DNA of 33,049 bases from an uncultured Caulobacterales bacterium (GTDB lineage Bacteria > Pseudomonadota > Alphaproteobacteria > Caulobacterales > Maricaulaceae), in the NCBI GenBank assembly GCA_937927825.1, contig CALFWV010000211.1:1-33049 (forward strand). The letters run 5' to 3'. Shown here piece by piece: positions 16,220 through 24,539 of the stretch. The position numbers and the translations under genes were made by a program. The first letter of the stretch is position 1. The number at the start of each line of letters is the position of its first letter. The notes under the pieces were generated by a model. The model did no database searches, had not been told where the DNA came from, and saw only the letters and a list, made by a program, of their open reading frames with translations.

Positions 16220-16248
16220 TTGAAAACACGCTGATGCTTTGCCATAAG
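16220..16248 (+). promoter_or_regulatory. Possible housekeeping-sigma promoter of acnA
   Basis: TTGAAA (16220-16225), a 17-base spacer and CATAAG (16243-16248) resemble -35/-10 boxes. They would place transcription start near 16255, about 35 bases before the acnA ATG. This is a consensus match by eye only. Confidence 0.35.
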
Positions 16249-16289
16249 GCCCCAACACTTCGACCCCATTATTGAGGACCTCATCCGAC

Positions 16290-18977
16290 ATGGCATCATT
16301 GGACAGCTTTAACTGCGAACGCGAGATGAAAGTCCGCGGCGGAACTTACACTTATTACGACCTGAAAGAGGCAGAGAAAAACGGCCTGAAAGACATCTCA
16401 AATTTGCCGCGCTCCCTCAAGGTTTTGCTGGAAAACCTGTTGCGCCATGAAGACGGCAACACCGTAAAGAAAGAGGACATCCAAGCCATCGCGGATTGGC
16501 TCGGCCCTAAAACCTCAACGCATGAAATTGCTTATCGTCCGGCGCGTGTCCTGATGCAGGATTTCACCGGTGTTCCGGCCGTTGTTGATCTGGCGTCCAT
16601 GCGCGACGCCATTGTGAAGCTCGGCGGATCTGCAGAGGCGATTAACCCGCTCAACCCCGTTCACCTTGTCATCGACCATTCGGTCATGGTTGATTATTTC
16701 GGCACGCCCGGCGCGGAAGCCAAAAACGTAAAGCGCGAATATGAGCGTAATATGGAGCGTTATGATTTCCTGAAATGGGGTCAGACAGCCTTTGAAAACT
16801 TCGCCGTTGTCCCTCCGGGCACAGGAATTTGTCACCAAGTGAACCTGGAGCATTTGGCGCAAACCGTTTGGACGAAAACAACGGACGGCAAAACATATGC
16901 CTTCCCTGACACGCTCGTCGGAACAGACTCTCACACGACCATGATTAACGGCATCTCTGTCCTGGGTTGGGGTGTTGGCGGTATTGAGGCCGAAGCGGCC
17001 ATGCTCGGCCAGCCAATCTCCATGCTCATCCCTGAAGTTGTCGGATTTGAACTGACAGGTAAATTACCTGAAGGCTCCACTGCGACTGACCTTGTCTTAC
17101 GCGTTGTTGAGATGCTCCGTCAAAAAGGTGTCGTTGGGAAATTCGTTGAATTTTACGGCGCGGGTCTCAACCACTTATCACTCGAAGATCAGGCGACACT
17201 GGCCAATATGGCGCCCGAATATGGCGCGACTTGTGGCTTCTTCCCGGTCGACCAAGACACGCTGAATTATCTGCAGGCCACAGGCCGCGATGAAGCGCGG
17301 ATTGAGCTTGTCGAAGCCTATTCCAAGGCACAAGGGCTCTGGCGCGACGAGAGTGCACCAACTTTCACAAGCACGATTAGCCTGAACATGGAAACTGTTC
17401 GCCCAGCGATTGCCGGCCCGAAACGCCCACAAGACCGCTTCGACCTAAGAGGTGCAAACCGCAAGTTTGCGACAATCCTTCGCGATGAATTTGGCAAAAC
17501 ACCAGACGGCGACACAGCCATTGAAGTCGAAGGCGAAGGCTATTCCCTCGACCATGGTGATGTGGTGATCGCGGCGATTACGTCGTGTACCAACACGTCC
17601 AACCCATCGGTTATGATGGCCGCAGGTCTGGTCGCGAAAAAAGCGCGTGAAAAAGGTCTGAAAGTTAAACCTTGGGTCAAAACATCAACTGCGCCGGGCT
17701 CACAAGTCGTGGGCGAATATCTGGAAAAGTCAGGTCTGCAAGATGATCTGGACGCGCTCGGTTTCGACATTGTCGGATATGGCTGCACGACCTGTATCGG
17801 TAACTCCGGTCCCCTCGCCGCGCCAATTTCCAAGGCCATCGCAGACGGTGACTTGGTCTCATGTTCGGTGTTGTCCGGCAACCGGAACTTTGAGGGGCGT
17901 ATCGGTCCAGATTTGAAAGCCAACTTCTTGGCCTCACCACCACTCGTTGTGGCCTATGCTTTGGCGGGCTCCATGCATCATGATTTTGATGTCGATCCGC
18001 TCGGTGTTGATCATGAAGGGAATGAAGTTTTCTTGAAAGACCTTTGGCCAACATCTGCCGAAATCGCAGATGTCGTCCGGAAAATCATCACCCGAAAAAT
18101 GTTCACGGAACGCTACGCCGACGTCTTTAAAGGCGATAAGCAATGGCGCGACATCAAAGTCTCCGGCGGCAAAACATATGACTGGAAACCAAAATCCACA
18201 TATGTCCGCAACCCGCCTTACTTTGATGGTATGAGTGCAACACCGGACGCTGTTGAGGATGTGAAGAACGCGAACATCCTCGCGCTGCTTGGCGACTCCA
18301 TCACCACCGATCATATCTCACCCGCGGGCGCCATTAAACATGACGGCCCTGCAGGCGATTATCTGAAGGATAATGCGGTCCCGAAACATGAATTCAACTC
18401 CTTCGGCTCCCGCCGGGGTAACCATGAAGTTATGATGCGCGGCACATTTGCCAATATTCGCATCAAAAACCTGATGGCTCCCGGTACAACCGGCGGCGTG
18501 ACAAAATATGTCCCGACTGGCGAGATCATGTCTATCTTTGACGCGGCGCAAAAATATAAAGCCGCCGACAAAGATCTCGTGATTTTCGCAGGCAGCCTCT
18601 ACGGAAACGGGTCCTCCCGTGATTGGGCCGCCAAGGGCACAATTCTTCTAGGTGTGAAAGCCGTTATCGCGTCAAGCTTTGAACGGATTCACCGCTCGAA
18701 CCTCATCGGCATGGGCGTTCTACCGCTTGAGTTCCAAGAAGGTGACAGCTGGGAAGAACTGGGACTGACAGGCGATGAAACCGTCAGCATTTCCGGCATC
18801 GAAGGCTTAAAGCCGCGCGGCACATTAGACGTTGAGATTACTTTCCCTGACGGAAAGAAAAAGATTCTCACAACGAATGTCCGGATCGATACAGATAATG
18901 AGCACGAGTATTATAAGAACGAAGGCATCCTGCATTACGTTCTGCGCAATCTCGCAGCGGAAGCCAAAGCAGCGTAA
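16290..18977 (+). CDS. acnA: Aconitate hydratase A
   Basis: An 895-residue TCA-cycle enzyme that isomerises citrate and isocitrate. The [4Fe-4S] ligands are Cys433 (AITSCTNTSNPSVM) and Cys499/Cys502 (GYGCTTCIGNSGPL). LVGTDSHTTMINGISVLGWG and the swivel-domain GSSRDWAAKGT and SSFERIHRSNLIGMGVLPL are also diagnostic. Length and motif spacing match AcnA/IRP-type aconitases. The ATG at 16290 is chosen because family members start MASLDSF. An in-frame TTG at 16272 is possible but less likely. It appears monocistronic, with its own terminator at 18999. Confidence 0.97.
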   Translation: MASLDSFNCEREMKVRGGTYTYYDLKEAEKNGLKDISNLPRSLKVLLENLLRHEDGNTVKKEDIQAIADWLGPKTSTHEIAYRPARVLMQDFTGVPAVVDLASMRDAIVKLGGSAEAINPLNPVHLVIDHSVMVDYFGTPGAEAKNVKREYERNMERYDFLKWGQTAFENFAVVPPGTGICHQVNLEHLAQTVWTKTTDGKTYAFPDTLVGTDSHTTMINGISVLGWGVGGIEAEAAMLGQPISMLIPEVVGFELTGKLPEGSTATDLVLRVVEMLRQKGVVGKFVEFYGAGLNHLSLEDQATLANMAPEYGATCGFFPVDQDTLNYLQATGRDEARIELVEAYSKAQGLWRDESAPTFTSTISLNMETVRPAIAGPKRPQDRFDLRGANRKFATILRDEFGKTPDGDTAIEVEGEGYSLDHGDVVIAAITSCTNTSNPSVMMAAGLVAKKAREKGLKVKPWVKTSTAPGSQVVGEYLEKSGLQDDLDALGFDIVGYGCTTCIGNSGPLAAPISKAIADGDLVSCSVLSGNRNFEGRIGPDLKANFLASPPLVVAYALAGSMHHDFDVDPLGVDHEGNEVFLKDLWPTSAEIADVVRKIITRKMFTERYADVFKGDKQWRDIKVSGGKTYDWKPKSTYVRNPPYFDGMSATPDAVEDVKNANILALLGDSITTDHISPAGAIKHDGPAGDYLKDNAVPKHEFNSFGSRRGNHEVMMRGTFANIRIKNLMAPGTTGGVTKYVPTGEIMSIFDAAQKYKAADKDLVIFAGSLYGNGSSRDWAAKGTILLGVKAVIASSFERIHRSNLIGMGVLPLEFQEGDSWEELGLTGDETVSISGIEGLKPRGTLDVEITFPDGKKKILTTNVRIDTDNEHEYYKNEGILHYVLRNLAAEAKAA

Positions 18978-18998
18978 TTCTCGCTTTCCATGAAAAAG

Positions 18999-19026
18999 AA
19001 AAGGCCGCCCTTGAGGCGACCTTTTT
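18999..19026 (+). terminator. Intrinsic terminator of acnA
   Basis: AAAAGGCCGCC, loop CTTGA and GGCGACCTTTT form an 11-position stem with a single mismatch. The descending arm runs into a T-tract. It begins about 20 bases after the acnA stop. Confidence 0.85.
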
Positions 19027-19071
19027 ATTTGAAATAATCCAGCCGAAAAACGATTGCCTATAAAGGGCTAT

Positions 19072-19096
19072 GGAACTTCCCCGCGCTGCACGCGTA
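19072..19096 (+). promoter_or_regulatory. Candidate EcfG/SigT-type general stress promoter of the first glsB
   Basis: GGAAC (19072-19076), 16 bases, then CGTA (19093-19096) is close to the alphaproteobacterial EcfG consensus GGAAC-N16/17-CGTT. It lies about 30 bases before the ATG at 19128. The downstream product belongs to a stress-associated membrane family, which fits general-stress control. One base of the -10 differs from consensus. Confidence 0.5.
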
Positions 19097-19127
19097 TGAG
19101 TTATATAAATAAAATTCGGAGATTGTC

Positions 19128-19382
19128 ATGGGCCTAGAGAGCTTACTTATATTTTTAATCATTGGCGGCGTCGCGGGCTGGTTGGGTTCGCTCCTCGTCA
19201 AGGGCGCCGGCATGGGATTAGTCGGCAATATAATCGTGGGTATCGTTGGGGCCTTCATTGCGGGCTTTGTTTTACCAATGGTCGGGTTCGCCTTTGGCGG
19301 CGGCATCGTGGGGTCGATCCTGAACGCGACAATTGGTGCAGTCATTTTGCTGCTCCTATTGAGACTAATCAAACGCGCGTAA
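19128..19382 (+). CDS. GlsB/YeaQ/YmgE family stress-response membrane protein (copy 1)
   Basis: An 84-residue, very hydrophobic protein with about three membrane segments. The family pattern GGVAGWLGSLLVKG, GNIIVGIVGAFIAGFVLP and GSILNATIGAVILL is plain. Such proteins (once called transglycosylase-associated) are induced by general stress; their molecular role is not established. CGGAG lies upstream of the ATG, and a candidate EcfG-type promoter is at 19072. A paralogue about 70% identical (59 of 84 residues by direct comparison) follows at 19490, separated by a terminator. Confidence 0.92.
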   Translation: MGLESLLIFLIIGGVAGWLGSLLVKGAGMGLVGNIIVGIVGAFIAGFVLPMVGFAFGGGIVGSILNATIGAVILLLLLRLIKRA

Positions 19383-19402
19383 ATGCGCCTAAATAGAGTG
19401 CG

Positions 19403-19430
19403 AAAGGTCGTCCGTGAGGCGGCCTTTTTT
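19403..19430 (+). terminator. Intrinsic terminator after glsB copy 1
   Basis: AAAGGTCGTC, loop CGTGA and GGCGGCCTTT form a 10-position stem including two G-T wobbles. It is followed by an extended T-run. It resembles the acnA terminator in sequence and separates the two glsB copies. Confidence 0.85.
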
Positions 19431-19489
19431 ATGCGCTGGACACACTTCTCAATATCGATAAATTCGGGTGCCTATAACCGGAGAGCCCC

Positions 19490-19744
19490 ATGGACCTGCA
19501 AAGTCTAATTACTGTTTTAATGATTGGCGCCGTCGCAGGATGGCTCGGCTCTGCAATTGTCAAAAGCGAGAATATGGGGCTGCTCGGCAATATCGTCATC
19601 GGTATCGTCGGCGCATTTATCGCGGGCTATGTTTTACCCATTGTAGGTTTCGCCTTTGGCGGTAGCTTGATTGGATCAATTTTAAACGCAACGCTCGGCG
19701 CTATTATTTTGCTGGTTCTCATTCGGGTGATAAAGCGGGCTTAA
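19490..19744 (+). CDS. GlsB/YeaQ/YmgE family stress-response membrane protein (copy 2)
   Basis: An 84-residue paralogue of the preceding gene, the same length and collinear without gaps. Conserved stretches are GAVAGWLGSAIVK, IGIVGAFIAGYVLPIVGFAFGG, GSILNATLGAIILL and the shared end IKRA. The leader has CGGAGA upstream of the ATG. Because a terminator lies between the copies, it probably has its own promoter. TGGACA-N16-TAAATT in the 59-base spacer is a weak candidate, and I see no EcfG-like site there. The pair is a tandem duplication. Confidence 0.92.
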   Translation: MDLQSLITVLMIGAVAGWLGSAIVKSENMGLLGNIVIGIVGAFIAGYVLPIVGFAFGGSLIGSILNATLGAIILLVLIRVIKRA

Positions 19745-19896
19745 ACCGAGCCGTGAAGCCGTAAGGCAGTTGCCCCGTGACTTACCATAAGTCCGGAAGG
19801 CTTTCGCAAACTCACACGCCAGCGCAGACCATCCGCACCATGCACTCAGGTAAGATGGCCCACGAAAAAACGTGACGCCATTTAATCGTCGGCGGC

Positions 19897-21102
19897 TTAG
19901 TCTTTCTTCCAACGATTCAGGTAATCGGAGGCACTTGTCCGTCCGCCCACATCCTCGCGTTCAACCGGGTCGCGCTTCAAGCGCTCTAGCGGACTCATGG
20001 TTTCATGATGTGCGGCCGCCTCTGCCGCGGCATTTGTTGCGGCGGCGTCCGCAGCCGCTTGTGCCTGGGCCTGTGCATCGGATTGCGCGGCGGCCTGCGC
20101 CGCAGCATCCGCCTGAGCTTGAGCGTCGGCGGCAGCTTGAGCCGCAGCATCTGCCCGGGCTTGCGCTTGAGCCTGCGCAGCAGCATCGGCTCCGCTTTGA
20201 CTTAAGGCTTGAGCGTCAGCGGCAGCTTGCGCCGCAGCGGCAGCTGCGGCTTGGGCATTTGCCTGAGCTTGACCCTGTGGAGATTGCCCCTGACCTGCCT
20301 GACCTTGCTGGGATTGACCTTGGCCAAATTGACCTTGCGACGCCTGTCCACCGCCCGTCATTTGACCTTGTTGAGACCCACTGCCACCGCCGGATTTCGT
20401 GCCCGTACGGCCTTTCAGTTGGTCCATAATAGAGGAGGCCGAACTGGCAGACCCGCCTCGCAACGGAGAGATGCTGGGCGGATTAGACTGACCACCCTGT
20501 CCTGATTGACCTGGCTGTCCTGATTGACCCGGTTGTCCAGCAGATTGGCCTTGTCCTACTTGGCCCTGACTGGGCTGACCTTGCCCGGCTTGACCTTGCC
20601 CGGACTGGTCGCCCTGACCTGTACCTTGACCAGCGCTTTGACCTTGCGTGCCGCTCAGTCCGCTATTGGCTTCGCGCATCATTTCTTCCCAGGCCTCTTC
20701 TTCCTGTCTGGCGACATGGTCATCGGTTTTGGCTGTCTCCGATGGCTCATAGGCGGCGTCAACAGGCTCTCCGGGATTAGCTTCCGCGAGCGCTTTGGCG
20801 CGTTGCTTATTCAAGTGACGCCGAGACTCTTGGTTAAGACGATCAATCGCTTTAACCTCGCGGCCAAGAATTGTACCGGTGCCGGACCCGCGTGTATTGA
20901 TGTCAATATCATCAAAAATATCACCCGCGCTACGGCGACGTTGCGAACGCCGGTAATCATCTTCGGCTTCGTCCGTTTGGCGGGTTTGAGGATTGTCCTG
21001 AGGTGTTTCAGACGTACTGTCTTGCGCATAGGCAAGCCCGCCATAAGCCGGCAATGCCAACACAGCGAAAAGGAGCGAAACTGTCAAACTACGTATCATC
21101 AT
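19897..21102 (-). CDS. Secreted Gly-Gln / Ala-Gln rich low-complexity protein, last gene of the vWA-channel operon
   Basis: A 401-residue protein with an N-terminal signal peptide (hydrophobic 4-20, likely cleavage after AYA near residue 26). An acidic/basic region (about 30-145) has RRSQRRRSAGDIFDDIDIN and a helical stretch DRLNQESRRHLNKQRAKALAE. Residues 151-206 and 244-278 are built of GQ, SGQ and GQGQ units, and 279-364 is almost only Ala, Gln and Asp, probably helical or a flexible rod. A short non-repetitive tail follows (SPLERLKRDPV, SASDYLNRWKKD). No enzymatic motif is seen. It lies 74 bases after the FGE-like gene and may be the structural or surface-exposed component. Coding is supported by the signal peptide, the non-repetitive ends and the operon position. 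Function is unknown. Confidence 0.75.
   Translation of the reverse strand: MMIRSLTVSLLFAVLALPAYGGLAYAQDSTSETPQDNPQTRQTDEAEDDYRRSQRRRSAGDIFDDIDINTRGSGTGTILGREVKAIDRLNQESRRHLNKQRAKALAEANPGEPVDAAYEPSETAKTDDHVARQEEEAWEEMMREANSGLSGTQGQSAGQGTGQGDQSGQGQAGQGQPSQGQVGQGQSAGQPGQSGQPGQSGQGGQSNPPSISPLRGGSASSASSIMDQLKGRTGTKSGGGSGSQQGQMTGGGQASQGQFGQGQSQQGQAGQGQSPQGQAQANAQAAAAAAAQAAADAQALSQSGADAAAQAQAQARADAAAQAAADAQAQADAAAQAAAQSDAQAQAQAAADAAATNAAAEAAAHHETMSPLERLKRDPVEREDVGGRTSASDYLNRWKKD
20011..20652 (-). repeat. Degenerate short tandem repeats encoding GQ- and AQ-rich tracts
   Basis: The stretch encodes residues 151-364 of the secreted low-complexity protein. 20485-20652 and 20269-20373 are degenerate 6- to 9-base units for Gly-Gln. 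20011-20268 are units for Ala, Gln and Asp. On the plus strand this gives runs of TGACCTTG- and GCCGCAGC-like words and long spurious open frames in other phases. Length variation between strains would be expected. Confidence 0.8.
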
Positions 21103-21176
21103 GGCCCCGACATAGCAGAATTTGGCTGAGTGCGGGATGAATAGGCCGTTAGGTTAGGATTTAGGCCCGCAGCCCC

Positions 21177-22736
21177 CTATTTCCGAATAACCCGGAAACC
21201 GGTGAAATCATTGGTATCGCCGCGCCGCTGCACCGCCCGTGCGCTAAAGCGCAAATCATCAGCACCGGAGAACCAAGATCCACCGCGGACAATCCGCTGG
21301 CTGCAAGAGCCGCGCGCATCGGCGCTACCGTCGACAGGCGCATCGCGCAGGTTCAGCGTATTGCAATCCAAGACCCATTCACTGACATTGCCAATCATAT
21401 CTGCCACGCCAAACCCATTTTTGGAGAGCGAGCCGACAGGCAATGTGCGATCCGCGGCCAAATCAGTGCAAGCCTCATTCGCCCAAGGCAGTCCGGATTC
21501 TTTGGATGCGCCATTGGCAAAGGCACAGAGCGCTTGGGGAGAGCCGCCAATGAGGGCGTCTGTCTTGCCGCCGCGGGCCGCATATTCCCATTGCGCGCCG
21601 GACGGCAGAGCATAATTTTTGCCCGTGGTGTTAGAAAGCCATTGTGCATAGGCCACCGCATCTGACCAACTCACATTAATGACAGGACGGTTACCCTGCC
21701 CCCACCCGTTATCGGATGGCATGGACTTACAACCGCCCGCCGCAACGCAGGCGCCATATTCAGCAAAAGTGACTTCGGTCACGCCAATGGCGAAGAGATT
21801 TGAAAATGTTACGGGCCGGGCCGGCTTTTCATTTGGCTTGGCCTTAGAGTCCGTCGCTTGCGCGCCCAATTCTGCCGTTCCGGCAGGCAGTGTGACCATC
21901 GTTGGGCAGGTTGCGCAGTCTTTAAAGGTTTTGCCCGGACCGGGGCGCAAATCTTCCAACTTGGCAATCGCTTCCGGGACATGTGCGCCCTGTGGGAAGC
22001 TGGTCAGATATTGTTGATAGGCATCTGCGGTATTCGTCGCAGTCGCCGCTTGCCACGCGGCTTCATCAGCAGCGGAGGCTTGGCGACGCGCCTCTTCCGC
22101 GCGCAAGCGGTCGATTCGGGTTTGCGCTTCTGACGCATTTTTACCCGTTGGGTATTTTGACAAATATCCCTCATAAGATGGAATTGTATTTGTCTCGGCC
22201 GCCGCTTTCCAAGCCGCCGCTTCCTGGCGGGCAGCTTCGGCGGCATTTTTGCGTCGGGCTTCTTCTTCGGCTTTTATCTTGGCGATGCGTTCTTTGGCTT
22301 CTGTGACATGAAGCCCCTCCGGCCAGCTTTCAAGATAATCTTCATAGCCGTCGATTGTGTCCCGCTCCTCCGCGAGTTTCCACGCCTCTTCGTCAAATTC
22401 ATTGATGAGCCGCTGCGCATCTTCGACATGACGGCCATTTGGAAAAGCTGCGATATAGCCGCGATACCCTTCGACCGTGTCAATCTCCAGTGCCTTTACC
22501 CATGCCTGATCATCCTCTGATTTTGGCGCCTGAGGTGCATCCGGTTTCGCAGGCTTCTCGGCACGCGCAATTGTCGGCACCTCATCCGCAATTACGACTT
22601 TGGACGCGAGCCAAATCGCCCCGCCCGCGACCAGCAGGAGCGCAATGATCCCGACAAGCCACTTAAAAATAGGGGCTTGTTCTTGCCGAACGGCAAAATC
22701 ATTTCGTTCATCTATCGGTTGCCAGTCGTCACTCAT
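21177..22736 (-). CDS. Membrane-anchored repeat protein with formylglycine-generating-enzyme-like (SUMF1) domain
   Basis: A 519-residue protein with one membrane segment (24-45) after a short charged N-terminus, so the bulk is periplasmic. Four about 37-residue repeats follow at 78-114, 118-154, 175-211 and 227-263, each of the form AW..A...T...Y..YL..P.G....EA..RI. The C-terminal half (about 270-519) is an FGE/sulfatase-modifying-factor domain: DCATCPTMVTLPAGTAELG, FAIGVTEVTFAEYGACV, RPVINVSWSDAVAYAQWLS, YALPSGAQWEYAARGG, MIGNVSEWVLDCN, IVRGGSWFSGADDLRFSAR and TGFRVIRK. The cysteine pair used by true formylglycine-generating enzymes is not evident near the C-terminus, so a structural or ligand-binding role is more likely. 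It overlaps the channel gene by 4 bases (ATGA). Confidence 0.92.
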   Translation of the reverse strand: MSDDWQPIDERNDFAVRQEQAPIFKWLVGIIALLLVAGGAIWLASKVVIADEVPTIARAEKPAKPDAPQAPKSEDDQAWVKALEIDTVEGYRGYIAAFPNGRHVEDAQRLINEFDEEAWKLAEERDTIDGYEDYLESWPEGLHVTEAKERIAKIKAEEEARRKNAAEAARQEAAAWKAAAETNTIPSYEGYLSKYPTGKNASEAQTRIDRLRAEEARRQASAADEAAWQAATATNTADAYQQYLTSFPQGAHVPEAIAKLEDLRPGPGKTFKDCATCPTMVTLPAGTAELGAQATDSKAKPNEKPARPVTFSNLFAIGVTEVTFAEYGACVAAGGCKSMPSDNGWGQGNRPVINVSWSDAVAYAQWLSNTTGKNYALPSGAQWEYAARGGKTDALIGGSPQALCAFANGASKESGLPWANEACTDLAADRTLPVGSLSKNGFGVADMIGNVSEWVLDCNTLNLRDAPVDGSADARGSCSQRIVRGGSWFSGADDLRFSARAVQRRGDTNDFTGFRVIRK

Positions 22737-23530
22737 ATCATCGTCTTCTCGTGAGCCGTTTTCCCATCCGGGCCATCACCCAAACGCAAGATTAAATTAT
22801 CTAAACAATATTGTCCCGCTTCATTAAGGGCGCGCTCTTCTTTGCCTTGGATGAGCGATTGCAGCAACACCAAGACCGCGGACATAATGAGCGCCAGCAA
22901 AGTCGTGGTGAACGCAACGCCCAGTCGTGAGGTCACTTGATAGAGGAAGTCATCTGCTTCCGCATTGGCCGGCACCCCTGCATATTGCAGCGCGAACATA
23001 ATCCCCATGACAGTCCCGATAAAACCGAGCGACGGAATTAACCACGTCAAATAGCGCATCATGGAATAGCGCAAATCAATTTCATGCATGTAAAGTTCCA
23101 GCGAGGAGTTTAACACGCTAATCGCTTGGTCTTCATTTCCGCTCATTCGGTATTGATCAATCGTGCGTTCAATCATACGCGGCAGGAAAGCAGCGCGGCC
23201 AAATCGGCGGTCAATAATACCTGTTTTAATGCGGCCCAAGGTATCCACGTCCAAAGTGCGGCCATCCGTCGGTAGATAGCCCCGCTTAAGTTGGTTTTCC
23301 TCATCGCTCGCCGCAGACCACCGCAAGAATAATTCACCAAACCCAATAAAGAGTGCGACCCACATGATGTTCTGCACGGTGAACGGCCAGAAATCAGCAT
23401 CCGCATCGAGCAAAATCTCCTGCAAAGCCGGTGACGCCGTGAACCGGATAATTCCAATTGTGACAATAGCCCCGATAACGGCGATAAGCAGAACGAAAAG
23501 CCTGCGGAGTAAATTTGTTGATGTATTCAT
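22733..23530 (-). CDS. MotA/TolQ/ExbB-type proton channel protein
   Basis: A 265-residue inner-membrane protein. Membrane segments are at about 11-29, 53-70, 160-182 and 202-226, with a cytoplasmic loop between the second and third. The conserved core is YLTWLIPSLGFIGTVMGIMFAL, in which Thr173 sits where TolQ and ExbB have their channel threonine. LGVAFTTTLLALIMSAVLVLL (Thr208-210) matches the last family helix. Relatives form pentamers that conduct protons around two copies of an ExbD/TolR/MotB partner. Here the partners are most likely the two vWA proteins encoded immediately upstream (25 bases away), since no ExbD, TolR or MotB is present. Its stop overlaps the next gene (ATGA). Confidence 0.92.
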   Translation of the reverse strand: MNTSTNLLRRLFVLLIAVIGAIVTIGIIRFTASPALQEILLDADADFWPFTVQNIMWVALFIGFGELFLRWSAASDEENQLKRGYLPTDGRTLDVDTLGRIKTGIIDRRFGRAAFLPRMIERTIDQYRMSGNEDQAISVLNSSLELYMHEIDLRYSMMRYLTWLIPSLGFIGTVMGIMFALQYAGVPANAEADDFLYQVTSRLGVAFTTTLLALIMSAVLVLLQSLIQGKEERALNEAGQYCLDNLILRLGDGPDGKTAHEKTMI

Positions 23531-23555
23531 ATCATTTTCACCTGGTCACAATCGC

Positions 23556-24539
23556 TTAATCACAAACTCCGGCAGAGGTCGACGCCAATGCCATAAATTG
23601 TCCATTATTTCGCCCCGCCAAATTTTCCATAAATTCGACCGTTCCGCGATAATCGAAATAATTCCCGACGACGACGGAATGAATTTCCTTGCGGCCATTA
23701 TTTCGGCGCGTAATTTCACCAATCAAACGGTTCGGTGACAGACCATTATTAGCCCGTGGATTTGGAAGACCGTCACTGACGAGGAAGATGGCCTGCCCCG
23801 GCCCGGCCAACATTTTATCAAAAGCGTCGAGCATAGAGGCAGAGCCGCCGAAATTCCGTGTGAGGCCTTTGGCATAATCAATGGCCGCTGTTTTCGTTCC
23901 GCCCGCATTAATCTGGCGCAATTCGCCGCTGGACGGCCACTGCCGCACACGCGGCCCCGCATCCGTTTGTTGGAAGCCAACAATTTTGACGGCGTGATTA
24001 TCTTGCAAGGACAAGACAATGCGTTCGACGGCTTTGTTTACGCTCGCTTCGTGACCGCCCATACAGCGGCTCATATCCATCGCAATCACGACATCATCTG
24101 CCGTTGTATTCATCCCAAGAAAGCGAAATGACACCGTTGCAGGTTCAGGCAGCGGACCGGGCTCTTCCTCAATCGGTTCCGGCACAACCACCGCAGGCGG
24201 CGGCGTTGGCGCGGCTTGCATCTCCAACAGGGTTTGCTCTGCGGCGCGGAGTTTATTCAGCAGCTCTTGCGCGTCGGATTTTATATCAGATACATTCCGC
24301 GCCATGGCGGAGCGTTTAATTTCAAGCGCCTTTTTCTTTTCTTCCGTTTCAACCGAACTTTCTTCGGCCGCGCGCAAAAGCTGCGCGATGGCGTTGTCCG
24401 GCGTCTTCTCGCGCAGCTCATTCTGATAGTAAGGCAGCAAGATAATCGCCAGCAAAGCAAAAGCCCCCATCGCCGCCGCGAAAAGGTCAATCGCCGACAT
24501 AGAGAAGACTTCGATTTCTCGAGAGGCGCGGCGTTTCAT
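23556..24539 (-). CDS. Membrane-anchored vWA protein 2 (degenerate MIDAS)
   Basis: A 327-residue protein. A short cytoplasmic basic N-terminus (MKRRASREIEVFS) precedes one membrane segment (about 14-37) containing Asp18 in the context MSAIDLFAAAMGAF, the ExbD/TolR/MotB-like position for a proton-binding Asp. A coiled-coil region (about 50-108) and a Pro/Glu-rich linker (111-133) follow. The vWA domain (about 137-320) has an altered metal site: DMSRCM (Asp155, Ser157, Cys159 instead of the third-position Ser), GGSAS in place of the usual Thr loop, and VSDGLP (Asp256). It overlaps vWA protein 1 by 4 bases (ATGA), and the two align from the membrane segment through the vWA domain, so they are paralogues that may form a heterodimer. 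Confidence 0.9.
   Translation of the reverse strand: MKRRASREIEVFSMSAIDLFAAAMGAFALLAIILLPYYQNELREKTPDNAIAQLLRAAEESSVETEEKKKALEIKRSAMARNVSDIKSDAQELLNKLRAAEQTLLEMQAAPTPPPAVVVPEPIEEEPGPLPEPATVSFRFLGMNTTADDVVIAMDMSRCMGGHEASVNKAVERIVLSLQDNHAVKIVGFQQTDAGPRVRQWPSSGELRQINAGGTKTAAIDYAKGLTRNFGGSASMLDAFDKMLAGPGQAIFLVSDGLPNPRANNGLSPNRLIGEITRRNNGRKEIHSVVVGNYFDYRGTVEFMENLAGRNNGQFMALASTSAGVCD

Noticed and set aside
19745-19896. Gene or small RNA between glsB copy 2 and the low-complexity gene
   Set aside because: No open frame with RBS and no clear hairpin with T-run was found in this 152-base convergent spacer.
20011-20652. CRISPR-like or satellite repeat array
   Set aside because: The repetition follows codons of Gly-Gln and Ala-Gln tracts, units are short and degenerate, and there are no spacers of constant length.
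19872-21129. Long plus-strand open frames rich in Leu/Arg/Pro opposite the GQ/AQ-rich gene
   Set aside because: They are mirror frames of a repetitive GC-rich gene with signal peptide and operon position on the minus strand; no RBS or domain supports them.
21177-22736. Genuine sulfatase-activating formylglycine-generating enzyme
   Set aside because: The cysteine pair of the active site is not seen in the C-terminal core, and no sulfatase gene is nearby.
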